Positions 33,689-42,337 of a stretch of DNA of 44,724 bases are shown piece after piece (the stretch's first letter is position 1; every line of letters starts with the position of its first letter). The stretch is from Clostridium sp. (GTDB lineage: Bacteria > Bacillota > Clostridia > Lachnospirales > Lachnospiraceae). The DNA lies in contig JAISOV010000005.1 in assembly GCA_031275405.1 (NCBI GenBank), forward strand, positions 1 to 44,724, written 5' to 3'. The notes under the pieces are model-generated. The model saw nothing but the letters and a program-made list of their open reading frames with translations, was not told the origin of the DNA and ran no database searches. The position numbers and the translations under genes were made by a program.

Positions 33689-34435
33689 TTATAAATGATT
33701 GATCATGCTTGCCAGATACCCCGCGCCGAACCCGTTGTCGATGTTGACCACGCTGACGCCGCCCGCGCAGGAGTTGAGCATGGACAGAAGCGCGGACAGG
33801 CCGCCGAAGTTGGCGCCGTACCCGACACTGGTGGGAACCGCGACCACCGGGCAGTCCGCCATCCCTCCGATGACGCTTGCCAAGGCCCCTTCCATGCCCG
33901 CGATGGCGATAATGACCCTCGCGCTCATGATTGCTTCCACGTGGTTCAGCAGCCTATGCAGCCCGGCCACCCCTACGTCATACAAGCGGACGACCTCGTT
34001 CCCGAAGACCTCCGCCGTCTTTGCCGCTTCCTCCGCTACCGGCAGATCGCTTGTCCCCCCGGTGGCGACCAGGACTTTCCCCTTGCCGCTCCTGCCGGGC
34101 AGCTCTCCGATGATTCCCACCTTGGACAGCCCGTCATACAGCAGGGCGGTCTGCCCGGCCACATAGTCCGCAGCTTCCCGGCTCATCCTGGTGATCAGCA
34201 CCGTCTTTTCTTTCTCCGCCCTCATGCTCTGCGCGATCTGCCAGATCTGTTCCTTGGTCTTCCCCGCGCCGTAGATCACTTCCGCCATCCCTTGGCGGAT
34301 CCCCCGGTGCATGTCCACCTTGGCGAACCCGAGATCTTTATACGGCTCCGTCCTGAACTGAAAAACGGCTTCTTCCGGCTTTACCGTCCCCGCCGCCACC
34401 TCGTCCAGCAGTTCCCTTAAACGCGCCTGCGTCAT
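33689..34435 (-). CDS. larB: LarB, nickel pincer cofactor biosynthesis (carboxylase)
   Basis: A 248-residue protein related to PurE that makes pyridinium-3,5-biscarboxylic acid mononucleotide from nicotinic acid adenine dinucleotide, the first step to the nickel pincer cofactor of lactate racemase-type enzymes. Family segments are VLVATGGTSDLPVAEEAA, VGVAGLHRLLNHV, IAIAGMEGALASVIGGM and VPTSVGYGANFGGLSALL with the PurE-like glycine loops. ATG 34435 is chosen because the family starts MTQARLRELLDEV. It lies directly upstream of the CbiMN-Q-O metal transporter, which mirrors lar operons. larC, larE and larA are not in the window, so they must be elsewhere if the pathway is complete. Confidence 0.93.
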   Translation of the reverse strand: MTQARLRELLDEVAAGTVKPEEAVFQFRTEPYKDLGFAKVDMHRGIRQGMAEVIYGAGKTKEQIWQIAQSMRAEKEKTVLITRMSREAADYVAGQTALLYDGLSKVGIIGELPGRSGKGKVLVATGGTSDLPVAEEAAKTAEVFGNEVVRLYDVGVAGLHRLLNHVEAIMSARVIIAIAGMEGALASVIGGMADCPVVAVPTSVGYGANFGGLSALLSMLNSCAGGVSVVNIDNGFGAGYLASMINHL

Positions 34436-34482
34436 GTTATGACCAGCCTTTCCTATCAAAAACAGCCCGAAGAGTCTGGCTT

Positions 34483-34902
34483 TCAGACCTCCTTCTCCAG
34501 CTTGACGGCCGCTCCGGCGCTGATCCTATCGCCCGTGTCCGTCAGCACAGGCTCTTCGCGCACGATACCGTCCACCAGCGCCGTCCCGTCCTTGCGCCTT
34601 TCCAGCACCCAGACATCCACGCGAACCGCGAGATGACGCTCTCCCATTATATCCGCCTGATACCGCGCCGTCAAGACATAGGTTTTTCTCATGATGTCCA
34701 TATGAATGGCGGTTTCCGGCACGATATAGGTATAACGCCCGTTTTTCATTTCCCCGGTGCGCTCCGGCATGGCCGCCGCCACCGCCGGGAGATTCCGCAG
34801 ATACACCACTTTGGAATAATACGTCAGAAAAACTGTCAGGCCAAAAAACAGACCCATAAACAGGAGAAATACCGCCGTTCTGCGTTCTATATGCTTTCGC
34901 AC
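34483..34902 (-). CDS. Single-pass membrane protein like the C-terminal part of HlyD adaptors
   Basis: A 139-residue protein with a basic start, one membrane helix (about 10-31) and a periplasm-facing beta-rich domain. The part from YTYIVPETAIHMD to the end (TALVDGIVREEPVLTDTGDRISAGAAVKL) resembles the last strands of HlyD/RND-type membrane-fusion adaptors, but no coiled coil or lipoyl domain precedes it. It begins with GTG at 34902 behind AAGGGGGG, 13 bp after the permease gene, so it is the last gene of the sugar ABC operon. Its role is unknown; an accessory subunit anchored beside the permease is a guess. Confidence 0.55.
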   Translation of the reverse strand: MRKHIERRTAVFLLFMGLFFGLTVFLTYYSKVVYLRNLPAVAAAMPERTGEMKNGRYTYIVPETAIHMDIMRKTYVLTARYQADIMGERHLAVRVDVWVLERRKDGTALVDGIVREEPVLTDTGDRISAGAAVKLEKEV

Positions 34903-34915
34903 CTTGCCACCCCCC

Positions 34916-35764
34916 TTACTTTTCCCCGGCGTTCATCAGCCCGATTCCCGCTTTCAGATATTCATGCCCGTAACACAGCAGCGCCAGAACCGGAACGATA
35001 TAAAACGTGGCGGCGGCAAAGGAGAACGCGGAAGCTTCCATGCTGATCCGCGCCAGGAATACGGACAGCGGCTGCTTCTGCGTTTCCTTGATAAAGATGA
35101 GCGCCTGGTCGATCAGGTTCCAGTACTCGATGACCAGGAGCATGACCAGAGCCGCGATCCCGGACTTCACCATGGGAAGCACAATATAAAAGAAAACCTG
35201 CGGCTGCCCCGCGCCGTCCATCTTGGCGGCCTCCACGCATTCCCACGGCAGCAGCTTCATCTGCTGGCGCAGCAGGAAGACGCCGAAAGGATGGAAGATG
35301 CCGGGCAGGATGATGGCAAGATAGCTGTCCTCTATCCCCAGAAAGCCCGCGACCAGATAGTTCGGCATCAGCGTCACCTGAAGCGGCAGAAGCATCCCCA
35401 CGATACAGACCAGGAACAGAAGCTCTTTTCCCCTGAACCGGAGCATGGTAAAGCCATAGGCTCCCAGGGTGGCGACGACGACGCTCCCTGCCGCGACCGC
35501 GACGGTAATCAGCGCCGAATTCCAGAACATGTTCAGATAGACCGGCGTCTGGATCAGGATCGCCGCATACTGCTCCAAGGAAAATTTCTCGGGGAGAAAG
35601 GAGAGTCTCAGGAAGCCGTCCTCCTCTGCCTGCGTTTCCTGCGCTTCTCCCGTCAGGCTCGGGGCAAACGAGTTTGTGACCGTCACCGCCAGCGGGCCTA
35701 TCCATACCAGGGAGAAACACAGCACGACCAGAAACAGCCGCCACTTTTTGCGTTTGCTTTTCAT
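34916..35764 (-). CDS. Carbohydrate ABC transporter permease (MalG type)
   Basis: A 282-residue inner-membrane protein with six helices. The EAA loop that docks to the ATPase reads EAAKMDGAGQPQVFFYIVLPMVK (178-200), a good match to the E-A-A-x3-D-G-A pattern. An extracytoplasmic loop rich in Glu/Gln (35-50) follows the first helix. ATG 35764 is preferred because AAGGA lies 6 bp before it. The MalF-type partner is encoded upstream and a solute-binding lipoprotein further upstream; the ATPase is not in this operon, as is common in Firmicutes where one MsmK-type ATPase serves many sugar importers. The substrate cannot be stated. Confidence 0.88.
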   Translation of the reverse strand: MKSKRKKWRLFLVVLCFSLVWIGPLAVTVTNSFAPSLTGEAQETQAEEDGFLRLSFLPEKFSLEQYAAILIQTPVYLNMFWNSALITVAVAAGSVVVATLGAYGFTMLRFRGKELLFLVCIVGMLLPLQVTLMPNYLVAGFLGIEDSYLAIILPGIFHPFGVFLLRQQMKLLPWECVEAAKMDGAGQPQVFFYIVLPMVKSGIAALVMLLVIEYWNLIDQALIFIKETQKQPLSVFLARISMEASAFSFAAATFYIVPVLALLCYGHEYLKAGIGLMNAGEK

Positions 35765-35894
35765 AACCATTCCTTTCCTGCGAAACGGAGACGTGTGCAG
35801 AGCCGCCGGGCGCGGAAGCCTCGAAACAGTCTGCGCCCATGAGCATATGGCGCGGCGGAATGCAAACGTCCGCTTACAGCGCCGGTTTTTGGGG

Positions 35895-36776
35895 CTATTC
35901 CCTCAGATGTTCCGCGATCCTCCCCTCCGCCCGAAACACCGGCACGACCACCGCCACGATCAGCAAAGTCAGCACATAAACGGCGCTCACCAGCTTGTGG
36001 TAATGCAGGGAAAGCAAAGTATTGTTCACGAAATGCTGGAGCAGGTATACGCTTTCGGGAGGGTAACTGCCCATCATCAGATAAATCTCCCGAAAGATCT
36101 TGAAGGAATTTACAAAAGACATCAGGAACACCAGAAAGAACGTCGGCGTCAGATAGACCAGGGTTACACGGCGGAATTTCTGCCACGGGCCGGCTCCGAA
36201 GACCCGGGCACAGTCATAATAGACCTCCGGGATGGCGTAAAGCCCCGCCAGAAACAGCACGGCATTGTATCCTAGATATTTCCATAGATAAAGAAAGACC
36301 ATGACCCCCCTAATATAGCCGTCCGCCAGCCAAGGCAGCCCGGCGATCCCAAAGCGGTGGAGGAAGCCGTTGAGCACTCCTGTTTTCGCAAAAATCTTGA
36401 GCCAGAACTGGACGGTAGCGGCGGACGGCAGCACCAGAGGAATCAGGAAGACGGCACAGAGCAGACTGCCGGCCCGCCCCAGCCGCTTCAATGCCAGCGC
36501 CAGCAGAAGGGCGGCTCCCAAGCTCAGAGGAATGGCATACGCCATGAGCAGAACCGTGTTTTTCAGCCCCAGAAGGAAAAACGGATTCCGCGCCAGATCC
36601 TCGAAATTCCGCAGACCCGCAAAACGCAGCCGAACCGGGTTTTCCGTAAACGCATAGACTGCGGAAACGACGAAAGGGAGCAGATAAAAAAGGGCGAAGC
36701 CGCCCAGGCTGACGGACAGCGCCAGGACGGGAAAAAGATGGGCGGATCCCTGTTTACGCTTTCTGACTGAACGCAT
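35895..36776 (-). CDS. Carbohydrate ABC transporter permease (MalF type)
   Basis: A permease of about 293 residues with six predicted helices that pairs with the MalG-type protein encoded downstream. The docking loop is less canonical: IPEVYYDCARVFGAGPWQKFRRVTLVYLTP, where the usual E-A-A-x3-D-G-A becomes D-C-A-x2-F-G-A. The first helix FPVLALSVSLGGFALFYLLPFVVSAVYAFTENP is typical. The start at ATG 36776 (MRSVRKRKQG) is chosen on the basic N-terminus before the first helix; an in-frame ATG lies upstream. It is separated from the MalG gene by about 130 bp, an unusually wide gap inside such operons. Confidence 0.85.
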   Translation of the reverse strand: MRSVRKRKQGSAHLFPVLALSVSLGGFALFYLLPFVVSAVYAFTENPVRLRFAGLRNFEDLARNPFFLLGLKNTVLLMAYAIPLSLGAALLLALALKRLGRAGSLLCAVFLIPLVLPSAATVQFWLKIFAKTGVLNGFLHRFGIAGLPWLADGYIRGVMVFLYLWKYLGYNAVLFLAGLYAIPEVYYDCARVFGAGPWQKFRRVTLVYLTPTFFLVFLMSFVNSFKIFREIYLMMGSYPPESVYLLQHFVNNTLLSLHYHKLVSAVYVLTLLIVAVVVPVFRAEGRIAEHLRE

Positions 36777-36793
36777 ACGCGCACCGATTCCTT

Positions 36794-37440
36794 TCAAGAA
36801 CATGTACGGACAAACTGCTCCCAAACAAAGCCTAGATTTTCTTTGATCCTATGATACTTTAACGCTCCCAGAAATCTACAGCCATCCTCAAGCCGGCTTT
36901 CTAAGCAGACCATCGGCTCGTCATACAGAAAATGTTCCCTACAGCAGTTCACAATATCGCCGGGCCGCATGTTATCAAAACCCATTTCCTGCCGTTCTTT
37001 CAGCTGGTTCCAAACTTCTTTCTTTGCCGCTTCAAACGACCGGCTTGTAAAAGATACGTTCCGCATAGTTTCACGGAAATGACCTTGGGCAGACCTCTCT
37101 GCTTTGCTCCATAGCTTCAGCTGAAATAAATATCTGCTATCATGAAAAATCTCTACGCTGCACTCTGCTCTGTCAGTCCATGCTTCCTCTGTCAATGCGA
37201 TTTCAACGGTTTTTGCCAGCACCGACAAGAAGACAGAAGTCCTTACTGCCTCTCCGGCAGGCAAAACGCTTCTGGGGTACCACGCAAGGAACAGATCAGG
37301 CTGTACTTTTTCCGCCGTTTCCGGTCTTAACGGAATCTTCCCGGCATCACCGCGCCATACTTTTGCTCCGGGCAGACCGCTTTCTAAAAGATATGCTCCG
37401 CTAAAAATTTCATCTGCTATGCATACCCGCCCATTCCGCC
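36794..37440 (-). CDS. Unrecognised operon protein, start unclear
   Basis: An open frame runs from just after a stop near 37463 to 36794, about 215 codons, and starts with plausible protein sequence (ADEIFSGAYLLESGLPGAKVWRG). No ATG, GTG or TTG occurs before TTG 37264, which would give only 156 residues. Either an unusual start codon such as ATA is used, or a small lesion has removed the start. The protein is mixed alpha/beta with no signal or membrane segment and three Cys (two as CC). I do not know the family. It lies between the binding-protein gene and the MalF-type permease, so it should be co-transcribed with them. Confidence 0.45.
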
Positions 37441-37458
37441 TTTCCCGCCGATTCTTCC

Positions 37459-38946
37459 TTATTCATTCATATACTGCTCCAGACGGCTGGCCAGGGTGTC
37501 GATCGTTTCCTGCGCGGTCAGCTCGCCCTCCTTGAATGCCTTCGTCAGGCTTTCGGTCAGCTGGATCAGTTCCGAATCCTCACTCCGGTAAGCCGTGATC
37601 TGGGATACCCAGCCGTCCACCATGGCCAGCACTTCCTCCGCTTTTTCCGAAAGTCCGGCTGTAGCCAGATAGCCTTCCACCCGTGCCTGCAGCCCTTTCC
37701 GGTTCACCCCGGCATAGGGAAAAGAGGGCAGGGTCTGTACCTCTTCCGAAAGCAGAAACCTTAAAAATTCCCATGCCGGCCCTTGATTCCGGGACTGGGC
37801 GGTAATCCCGAAATCCAGCGCGTAATAAGGCGAAAGATAGACATTCCCGTCGTCATGCTTCCACTGCAGACAAACCCCCTGGCCGGAGAGTACTCCCAGA
37901 GCCGCCTCCACATCCGATTGATAGGATCGCGTATACGGTTGATGATACTCATTGCTGTAGAAATCAAAGCCCTCCGGCACAGTCCGGTAGTCTTCCAGCT
38001 CTTCATAAACCGCCAGCAGCCGCAGCAGGCTTTCCCGATCCAGTGTGATCTTCCCGGTATCATAGTCCACCGCAGCGACCGCCGCCTTGGTAAAAAGATT
38101 CCCCACGATCGTCCCCGCGTCGTCCAGAAAGGTATTCGGCAACGTGGAAGCCTGATACATCGCCTTGCCTAAGTCCAAAGCTTCCCGCCATGTCAGCGCG
38201 GCCGTACCGGGCGCCGGGCCTAGTCCCGTATGTTCCATCAGCTCTTTCTCAAAGCGAAGCAGCGGGATCGCCATCGCGGAAAGGGGCAGCTGGTACAAGG
38301 CTCCCGACTTTGTCCGGCAGGCGTCGAAGATATTCCAGTAGTAGGCATCGTCTGAAATCTCTTCCGCAGATTCCAGGTAAAAGGACAGATCCTCAAAAAC
38401 GCCCATCTGGATATACCGCCCGATGGGCAGCCCGATGGAGGTGATCACGATATCGGCCGCATTGCCCGACAGCAGCTGGGTGTTCAGCTGCGCGATGTAG
38501 TCTTCCCGGGTCTGCCCTGCCGGACGCGGGTTCATGGTTACGCTTCCCCCCTCCGTGATCAGCATGTCGGTACCCTGATAGAAGCTCTGGATCCTGACCT
38601 CCATGTCCGGGTACTTTTTCGCGAACAGCAGAACCGCCGTCTCCAGCCACTCGGCGGATTCATACACGCTGATGCTGATTTCCCCGCTCATCTCTGGCTG
38701 TACATAGACCCGCTGCGGCGTATCCGACCCGGAAGCTCCCGGATCCTGCGGCGTATCCGGCAGATCCGTCCCTTGCCGTGCCGTACTGCTTGTATCTTCT
38801 TTTTCCGCGTCCGCAGCCTCCGGCAGGGAAGAAGCGCCGCAGGCCGACAAGGGAAGCAAGACCAATGCCAGGAGAGCCGCCGTGATGCTTTTGATTCCTC
38901 CGCGCCGCTTACACCGCTTCCCATTGACACACCGGTACCGCTCCAT
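37459..38946 (-). CDS. Solute-binding lipoprotein of the sugar ABC transporter
   Basis: A 495-residue lipoprotein. The signal peptide has a long basic start, a hydrophobic core and a lipobox LPLSAC with the lipidated C36. A disordered Ser/Asp/Thr stretch (40-75) tethers the binding domain. The body shows type I sugar-binding features: ISISVYESAEWLETAVLLFAKKYPDMEVRIQSFYQG near residue 95, a DIVITSIGLPIGRYIQMGVFEDLSFYL segment and the C-terminal PAWEFLRFLLSEEVQ. It is the first gene of the operon that also codes for two permeases. ATG 38946 has GAAGGGG about 6 bp upstream. The sugar bound is unknown. Confidence 0.88.
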   Translation of the reverse strand: MERYRCVNGKRCKRRGGIKSITAALLALVLLPLSACGASSLPEAADAEKEDTSSTARQGTDLPDTPQDPGASGSDTPQRVYVQPEMSGEISISVYESAEWLETAVLLFAKKYPDMEVRIQSFYQGTDMLITEGGSVTMNPRPAGQTREDYIAQLNTQLLSGNAADIVITSIGLPIGRYIQMGVFEDLSFYLESAEEISDDAYYWNIFDACRTKSGALYQLPLSAMAIPLLRFEKELMEHTGLGPAPGTAALTWREALDLGKAMYQASTLPNTFLDDAGTIVGNLFTKAAVAAVDYDTGKITLDRESLLRLLAVYEELEDYRTVPEGFDFYSNEYHQPYTRSYQSDVEAALGVLSGQGVCLQWKHDDGNVYLSPYYALDFGITAQSRNQGPAWEFLRFLLSEEVQTLPSFPYAGVNRKGLQARVEGYLATAGLSEKAEEVLAMVDGWVSQITAYRSEDSELIQLTESLTKAFKEGELTAQETIDTLASRLEQYMNE

Positions 38947-39080
38947 ACCGAACCCCTTCCCGGCTTTTATCAGGGAAAGCCGACCCGTCCGCTTTCTGTT
39001 GTTGCTATAAAAGATACCCGGCAGGCCAATCGCCTTTACATCCTCTCTGCCTTACCGTCTCTTCCTGCCGGAACGGTCCT

Positions 39081-39287
39081 TTACGTATGTGTCACCCGGC
39101 TCTGTGACAGCGCCTGATTCGCGTTCATATTCGCTTGATTGCCCGGATCGCAGCTGTATGCGCAGACATTACAAGGAACATCGCCGCTTACCGCACTATA
39201 GTTCCCCACGGCGACACTGCATACACAGCCGTAAGCATTGAATTCCGAATCGTTCGGGATGCTCCCGATAGGATGAACCGTTTTCAT
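39081..39287 (-). CDS. Small Cys-rich peptide, possible RiPP precursor
   Basis: A 68-residue peptide beginning MKTVHPIGSIPNDSEF. Five Cys occur as C21-x-C23, then C39-x2-C42-x3-C46, in a Gly/Ser/Ala/Tyr-rich core, and the last 20 residues are polar (GNQANMNANQALSQ). This layout, a short leader ending near NAYGC then clustered Cys, resembles small bacteriocin precursors of the CLI_3235 type, though the Cys density is lower. ATG 39287 has AAGGAG 7 bp upstream. A longer frame to 39404 is rejected, because the promoter at 39346-39374 lies inside it. No radical SAM, LanM-like or peptidase gene adjoins it, so modification is only a possibility. Confidence 0.6.
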   Translation of the reverse strand: MKTVHPIGSIPNDSEFNAYGCVCSVAVGNYSAVSGDVPCNVCAYSCDPGNQANMNANQALSQSRVTHT

Positions 39288-39345
39288 ATCCTTCTCCTTT
39301 TCTGCCATTGGAATCTGCCGGGTTATGTTGGTTGTGATACGCTGT

Positions 39346-39374
39346 ATTTTACCTTGGTTTCTAAAAAAAGTCAA
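39346..39374 (-). promoter_or_regulatory. Promoter of the Cys-rich peptide gene
   Basis: On the minus strand TTGACT (39369-39374), exactly 17 bp, TAAAAT (39346-39351). Transcription would start near 39338, about 50 bases before the peptide start codon. Confidence 0.65.
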
Positions 39375-39560
39375 ACCTCGCTTGCGAAATCCATAAGTTT
39401 CCATGTGCGTTTGTCAATGATGTGACCCCTATTCGGAGATAAAATTCCCCGATATAGTGCTAAGCGGCGGCACGGCGTCTTATGGCGTTCCAGCCGGCTG
39501 TTTTTGCGGAACGTTTCCCGCCGCCCCTCAGCTGCCCTGGCCGGCCGTTTCCCGCTGTCT

Positions 39561-40067
39561 TTACCGGACGTCTTCCGCTGTGTTCTCCGTCTGTCTTCCG
39601 CCGTCTTTACCCAGGATGTCCGGCTGTGAGAAATCCAGATACAGTTCGTCATGGATACCGGCCTTGACCGTATCGGCAAAGGAATATTCGCCGATGTCGT
39701 CCGTTACGAAGTTCCAGACCGTGACCCGGTTCTTGTCGGGATCCACGATCCAGTATTCACGGACGCCGGCCAAACGGTACTTGAAAAGCTTGAGCGAGTA
39801 GTCCATGCGCCTGCTGGCGGGCGATACGATCTCGATGATCCAGTCCGGGGCGCCGTTGCAGCCCCTGTCGTCCAGCTTATCCGGGTCGCAGATCACGCTG
39901 ATGTCCGGCTCCACGTAAGTCCTGTCGTCCTGATTGAGGAAGACGGCGAAGGGCGCGGCGTAGATTTCGCATGGCCCCTTGTGCGTTTCTATGCAGCTGC
40001 TGATTTTCTGAAAAAAAATATCCGGATAGGCGCTGATGTCTTCTGGCTGGCGGAGGTTTGTCAACAA
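39561..40067 (-). pseudogene. Uma2-family (DUF820) putative endonuclease, N-terminally truncated
   Basis: A 168-residue protein with most of the Uma2 restriction-endonuclease-like fold: EIYAAPFAVFL, the catalytic Asp in EPDISVICDPDKLDD, WIIEIVSPASRRMDYSLKLFKYRLAGVREYWIVDP with the later Glu and Lys. Family members start about 45 residues earlier with a segment (usually E-LIDG) that carries another active-site Glu; here that part is missing and the first residues (MLTNLRQPEDISAYPD) do not match. The gene lies back to back with the DUF6062 gene. It is probably a remnant. These genes are common in genomes with many mobile elements, and their cellular role is not established. Confidence 0.65.
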
Positions 40068-40161
40068 CCATTTTTTACTGCAACAAGATCTAGGCGCCGC
40101 CTCTTTCCTTTTCCCAAACAGCCTGTTACAATATAAAAAAATGAAAAACGAGGTACATCCA

Positions 40162-40923
40162 TTGAAAGAACAGCTTTACACCATCCCCCTGAACGATGCG
40201 GTGAATACCCGCGACGAGTGTCCGTTCTGCTATATCGAGCGCAATATCGAGCGGGATCTGCTGGATTTCGTGCTAGGCTCCGGCGCTTCCTACATGGAAG
40301 CCGACGTCCGCGACGCGACCGACCAGGCTGGTTTCTGCCGGACGCATTTCAAAAAGATGTTCGATTACGGCAACGCCTTGGGAAACGCATGGATCCTCAA
40401 GACCCATTACCAGAAAACCCTCGGGGAGATGAAACGGCAGTTTTCCTCTTTCCGTCCCGGCAAGGTCTCTTTCAAGGATAAATTCCGCAGGAACGCCGAA
40501 AACGGGAACACGGTCGGCATGTGGATCCGCTCCAGAGAGAATTCCTGCTATATCTGCAATCATTTCCGGGAAGCTTACGCTCGGTATCTGGACACCTTTT
40601 TTGAGATGTACCAGAAGGACGGCCCGTTCCGGGAAAAAATCAGCCGCGGCAAGGGCTTCTGCCTGCCCCACTTCGCAAGCTTATGCGAAGCGGCGGATAC
40701 GCGGCTCGGCGACCAGGAAAAGGAAAGCTTCTACCGGACGGTCTTCGCTGTGATGGAAGCCAACATGGAGCGGATTTCCGGGGATGTGGCTTGGCTGGTG
40801 GAAAAATTCGACTACCGGAACCAGGGCGCGGACTGGAAAGATTCCCGCGACGCGCTCCAGAGGGGAATGCAGAAGCTCAAAGGCGGCTATCCGGCGGATC
40901 CGGTTTACCGGATGAAGAAATAG
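40162..40923 (+). CDS. DUF6062 family protein with two CxxC motifs
   Basis: A 253-residue protein recognised as DUF6062 by its start (KEQLYTIPLNDAVN) and by two Cys pairs, CPFC near residue 19 and CYIC near residue 130, each followed by a later Cys-x-x-H (FCRTHF and FCLPHF). The repeated CxxC...CxxH layout suggests two zinc-binding half-domains from an internal duplication. The function is unknown. A TTG at 40162 is preferred as the start: the ATG at 40141 lies only about 8 bases after a TACAAT -10 box (40127-40132), whereas AACGAGG precedes the TTG. The gene ends at a strong terminator. Confidence 0.75.
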   Translation: MKEQLYTIPLNDAVNTRDECPFCYIERNIERDLLDFVLGSGASYMEADVRDATDQAGFCRTHFKKMFDYGNALGNAWILKTHYQKTLGEMKRQFSSFRPGKVSFKDKFRRNAENGNTVGMWIRSRENSCYICNHFREAYARYLDTFFEMYQKDGPFREKISRGKGFCLPHFASLCEAADTRLGDQEKESFYRTVFAVMEANMERISGDVAWLVEKFDYRNQGADWKDSRDALQRGMQKLKGGYPADPVYRMKK

Positions 40924-40969
40924 CCGCTCTGCCCAGCCAGAGCGCAAGGAACGCAGGGCGGCGACTTCC

Positions 40970-41957
40970 ATTCCTTCGGAAGATCGGCGGCGAGGAAGGC
41001 GCTTGATGGAAAAACACGCGGCGGCCCCGGTTTGCCAGGCCTCCGCGTGTTTTTCCATGTGGAGGGGTACCTGGGCAAGGCCTCATCGTTGCAGGCGACG
41101 ATTTTCCAATGTGACCGGCCGTCAGGACTTGCCGCGACGATCGTCCGCTGTCTCCGGCGGCCGGACACGCCCTCCAGGCCACGTTCGGAAAGGAAGAACT
41201 TCACAGACGCCCATCCTGGCTCCGCGTATACCGGCGCATATCGCTCCAAGCCGTCAAACCGCGCCGCAGAAAAGCTGAACAGACGGCTGCTGTCTCCAAG
41301 CTGTTCCCGAAGGTATTCCGCCGCCGCGTAAGCCGCGGCAGCCAGGGCTATGCCGTTCCAAGCCGCCGGTTCGGGATGTGTCCATTGTGTGCCGCCGGGT
41401 CGGCGGAAGAACTCATATTCCGTCACATAGATCACGGCTCCATCCAGAACACTCGCATAAACACTCGCGTACTCGCCGCTATCCACTCCCCCAAGCGATC
41501 TCCGGTCGGCGCGTCCGAAATCAAAGATGTGAGGAACCGTAAACCCTCCCTCTGTGAGTTCATCGCGGACAATGGCGGCAGGCGTAAGCCGCGCCGTTTG
41601 GCGAGCAGTTTCGCCCTGATCACCCGGCAGCCGTTCCTCCGACGTATAGCTGCCGTCAAGATACGCAGCGTACTCCGTAATGCCGGATGTGTCCGACTTC
41701 GCAGCCTCGGGAAAGACGAACCGGTCCGCCATATCCGCCGTACCAGCTTCCGGGACAATACGGCCGGCCGCGACAGAGAAATTGTCCGCAGCCGTAACGT
41801 TCCGAACCTCATGTCTGACGGAGCCGCTTCCTTCCATATTTCTTCGAGCCGTTTCAAATCTTCCTCGGCACCGGACACGGAACGGCGAAAGCAGCAATGC
41901 CGGCCCGCTTTCGCCATCCGTCATCTCCGGCAGCTTCCGCGCCTCGCAAGAAGGCAT
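40970..41957 (-). CDS. Hypothetical protein, unresolved
   Basis: A minus-strand frame of about 350 codons runs from ATG 41957 to 40905. The middle part (for example GGVDSGEYASVYASVLDGAVIYVTEYEFF and WNGIALAAAAYAAAEYLREQLG) has the composition of a real protein with alternating strands and an amphipathic helix. I do not know the family. The last 30 or so codons read through a perfect 16-bp terminator hairpin and overlap the DUF6062 3' end, so the true stop codon has probably been lost by a frameshift. The first 50 residues are also weak. It may be a decaying gene. I keep it at low confidence. Confidence 0.35.
41006..41058. terminator. Bidirectional terminator, perfect 16-bp stem
   Basis: ATGGAAAAACACGCGG (41006-41021) is the exact complement of 41043-41058, with a 21-base loop. 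Each strand ends the stem with TTTTTCC. It serves the DUF6062 gene from the left and whatever minus-strand gene lies to the right. Confidence 0.8.
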
Positions 41958-42337
41958 GGCCGTCTGCTCCGCCGGCCATTTGCGGCGTTTGGCTTCGACG
42001 TCCGTCCGCGTCAGGCTTCCTGCGCGCTGTCATGGTATGCCAGGAGAGGGAAAATCCATCGCAAAATTTCGGCACTCGCCAGCAGGAGCGCACCTCAGTG
42101 ACCGCTCGGCAAAGACAGCTGACTGTATCCGGCAAAAGCTGCCGGACGCACTTTGTGCGCGCAAGCTGCCATTTCGCTGTCTTTGCTGATTGTCGTCAGC
42201 TGTCCTTGCCGAAGATCGTGCGTGCGGCTTGGCGCGCGCCGTCCTGGCGATTTGCGCGGGCTACGCCCCTATAGGGGCATAGCCATGGACACCCGCGGCC
42301 GCGCCGGATATTCCTGCCAAACAGTAACGTAACCCAA
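41958..42337. other. Spacer with hairpins, no convincing gene
   Basis: Several long frames exist on both strands, but none has a good ribosome binding site or recognisable protein sequence. Structures seen are TCCGGCA/TGCCGGA (42128-42134 and 42140-42146), which resembles the 23-bp repeat core at 7704-7910, and GCTACGCCCC/GGGGCATAGC (42260-42269 and 42274-42283) around TATA. Confidence 0.4.

Noticed and set aside
39081..39404. 107-codon version of the Cys-rich peptide gene
   Set aside because: A good promoter lies inside the extra N-terminal part and the ribosome site supports the ATG at 39287.
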